Assembly (NCBI GenBank): GCA_001247695.2
Contig: LGRX02010052.1
Coordinates: 1-17,130 of the forward strand
DNA: 17,130 bases
Direction of reading: 5' to 3'
Source of the DNA: Cymbomonas tetramitiformis
Lineage: Eukaryota > Chlorophyta > Pyramimonadophyceae > Pyramimonadales > Pyramimonadaceae
Under the pieces are notes generated by a model, which saw nothing but the letters and a program-made list of their open reading frames with translations, was not told the DNA's origin and did not search any database. Position numbers and translations under genes: made by a program. Shown here in pieces: positions 17,062-17,130 of this stretch (position 1 is its first letter; every line of letters begins with the position of its first letter).

Positions 17062-17130
17062 ACATCGGGGGCCGACATTTCATTTTAATCCACATCGGGG
17101 GCCGACATCTCATTTTAATCCACATCGGGG
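17062..17130. repeat. 30-bp tandem repeat truncating the capsid gene, running off the window
   Basis: Units begin ACATCGGGGGCCGACAT and start at 17062, 17092 and 17122. The two complete copies differ by one base. The array replaces the expected 5' part of the capsid gene and continues past the right edge, so its length is unknown. Confidence 0.9.

Overview
The window looks like a stretch of eukaryotic (probably protist or fungal-grade) nuclear genome packed with mobile and viral DNA. The evidence is a Ty3/Gypsy chromovirus with a chromodomain and an apparent GT-AG intron, a TTAA-flanked piggyBac-like element, and a decayed block of genes resembling a Polinton-like virus (PLV). I see no bacterial-style operons, no rRNA or tRNA and no clearly recognisable host gene, so the host cannot be named from sequence alone.

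Region 1 (1-8602): two copies of one chromovirus lie head to head. The left copy (minus strand) has a complete gag (2490 to 1090), a predicted -1 ribosomal frameshift signal (1144-1115) that would join gag to pol, and the protease/early RT part of pol, which leaves the window at position 1 and carries a 2-bp frame-breaking insertion near 600. The right copy (plus strand) lacks gag but has an open protease-RT-RNase H-integrase frame (4928-7791), an 81-bp intron-like gap (7792-7872) and a second exon with the integrase end and a chromodomain (7873-8602). The arms 1-895 and 4937-5829 are about 99% identical inverted copies. A second pair of inverted arms (3907-4162 and 4688-4944) brackets a 525-bp loop. 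The 8-bp word at 888-895 recurs at 3907-3914 and is present once at the right-hand junction (4937-4944), so the right copy appears to have lost about 3.0 kb (gag plus leader) by deletion between short direct repeats. I could not identify LTRs.

Region 2 (8603-12390): non-coding or unrecognised DNA. It holds a GTCAT/ATGAC-rich array (9661-9910), several inverted repeats including two compact MITE- or cruciform-like ones (11879-11993 and 12123-12252), and one weak unidentified ORF (11307-11675).

Region 3 (12393-17061, all minus strand): a compact virus-like gene block. In transcription order it holds a 5'-truncated, frameshifted double-jelly-roll major capsid protein, a 103-aa unknown protein, a long fibre/adhesin-like surface protein with GDGSSLTNLP repeats and YadA-head-like IAIG repeats, and a second smaller protein sharing the first one's N-terminus. 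An 845-bp piggyBac-like element is inserted exactly at a TTAA inside the fibre gene, which also has a separate frameshift. The capsid gene is cut off upstream by a 30-bp tandem repeat that runs off the right edge (17062-17130). The whole block reads as an endogenous viral element in decay.
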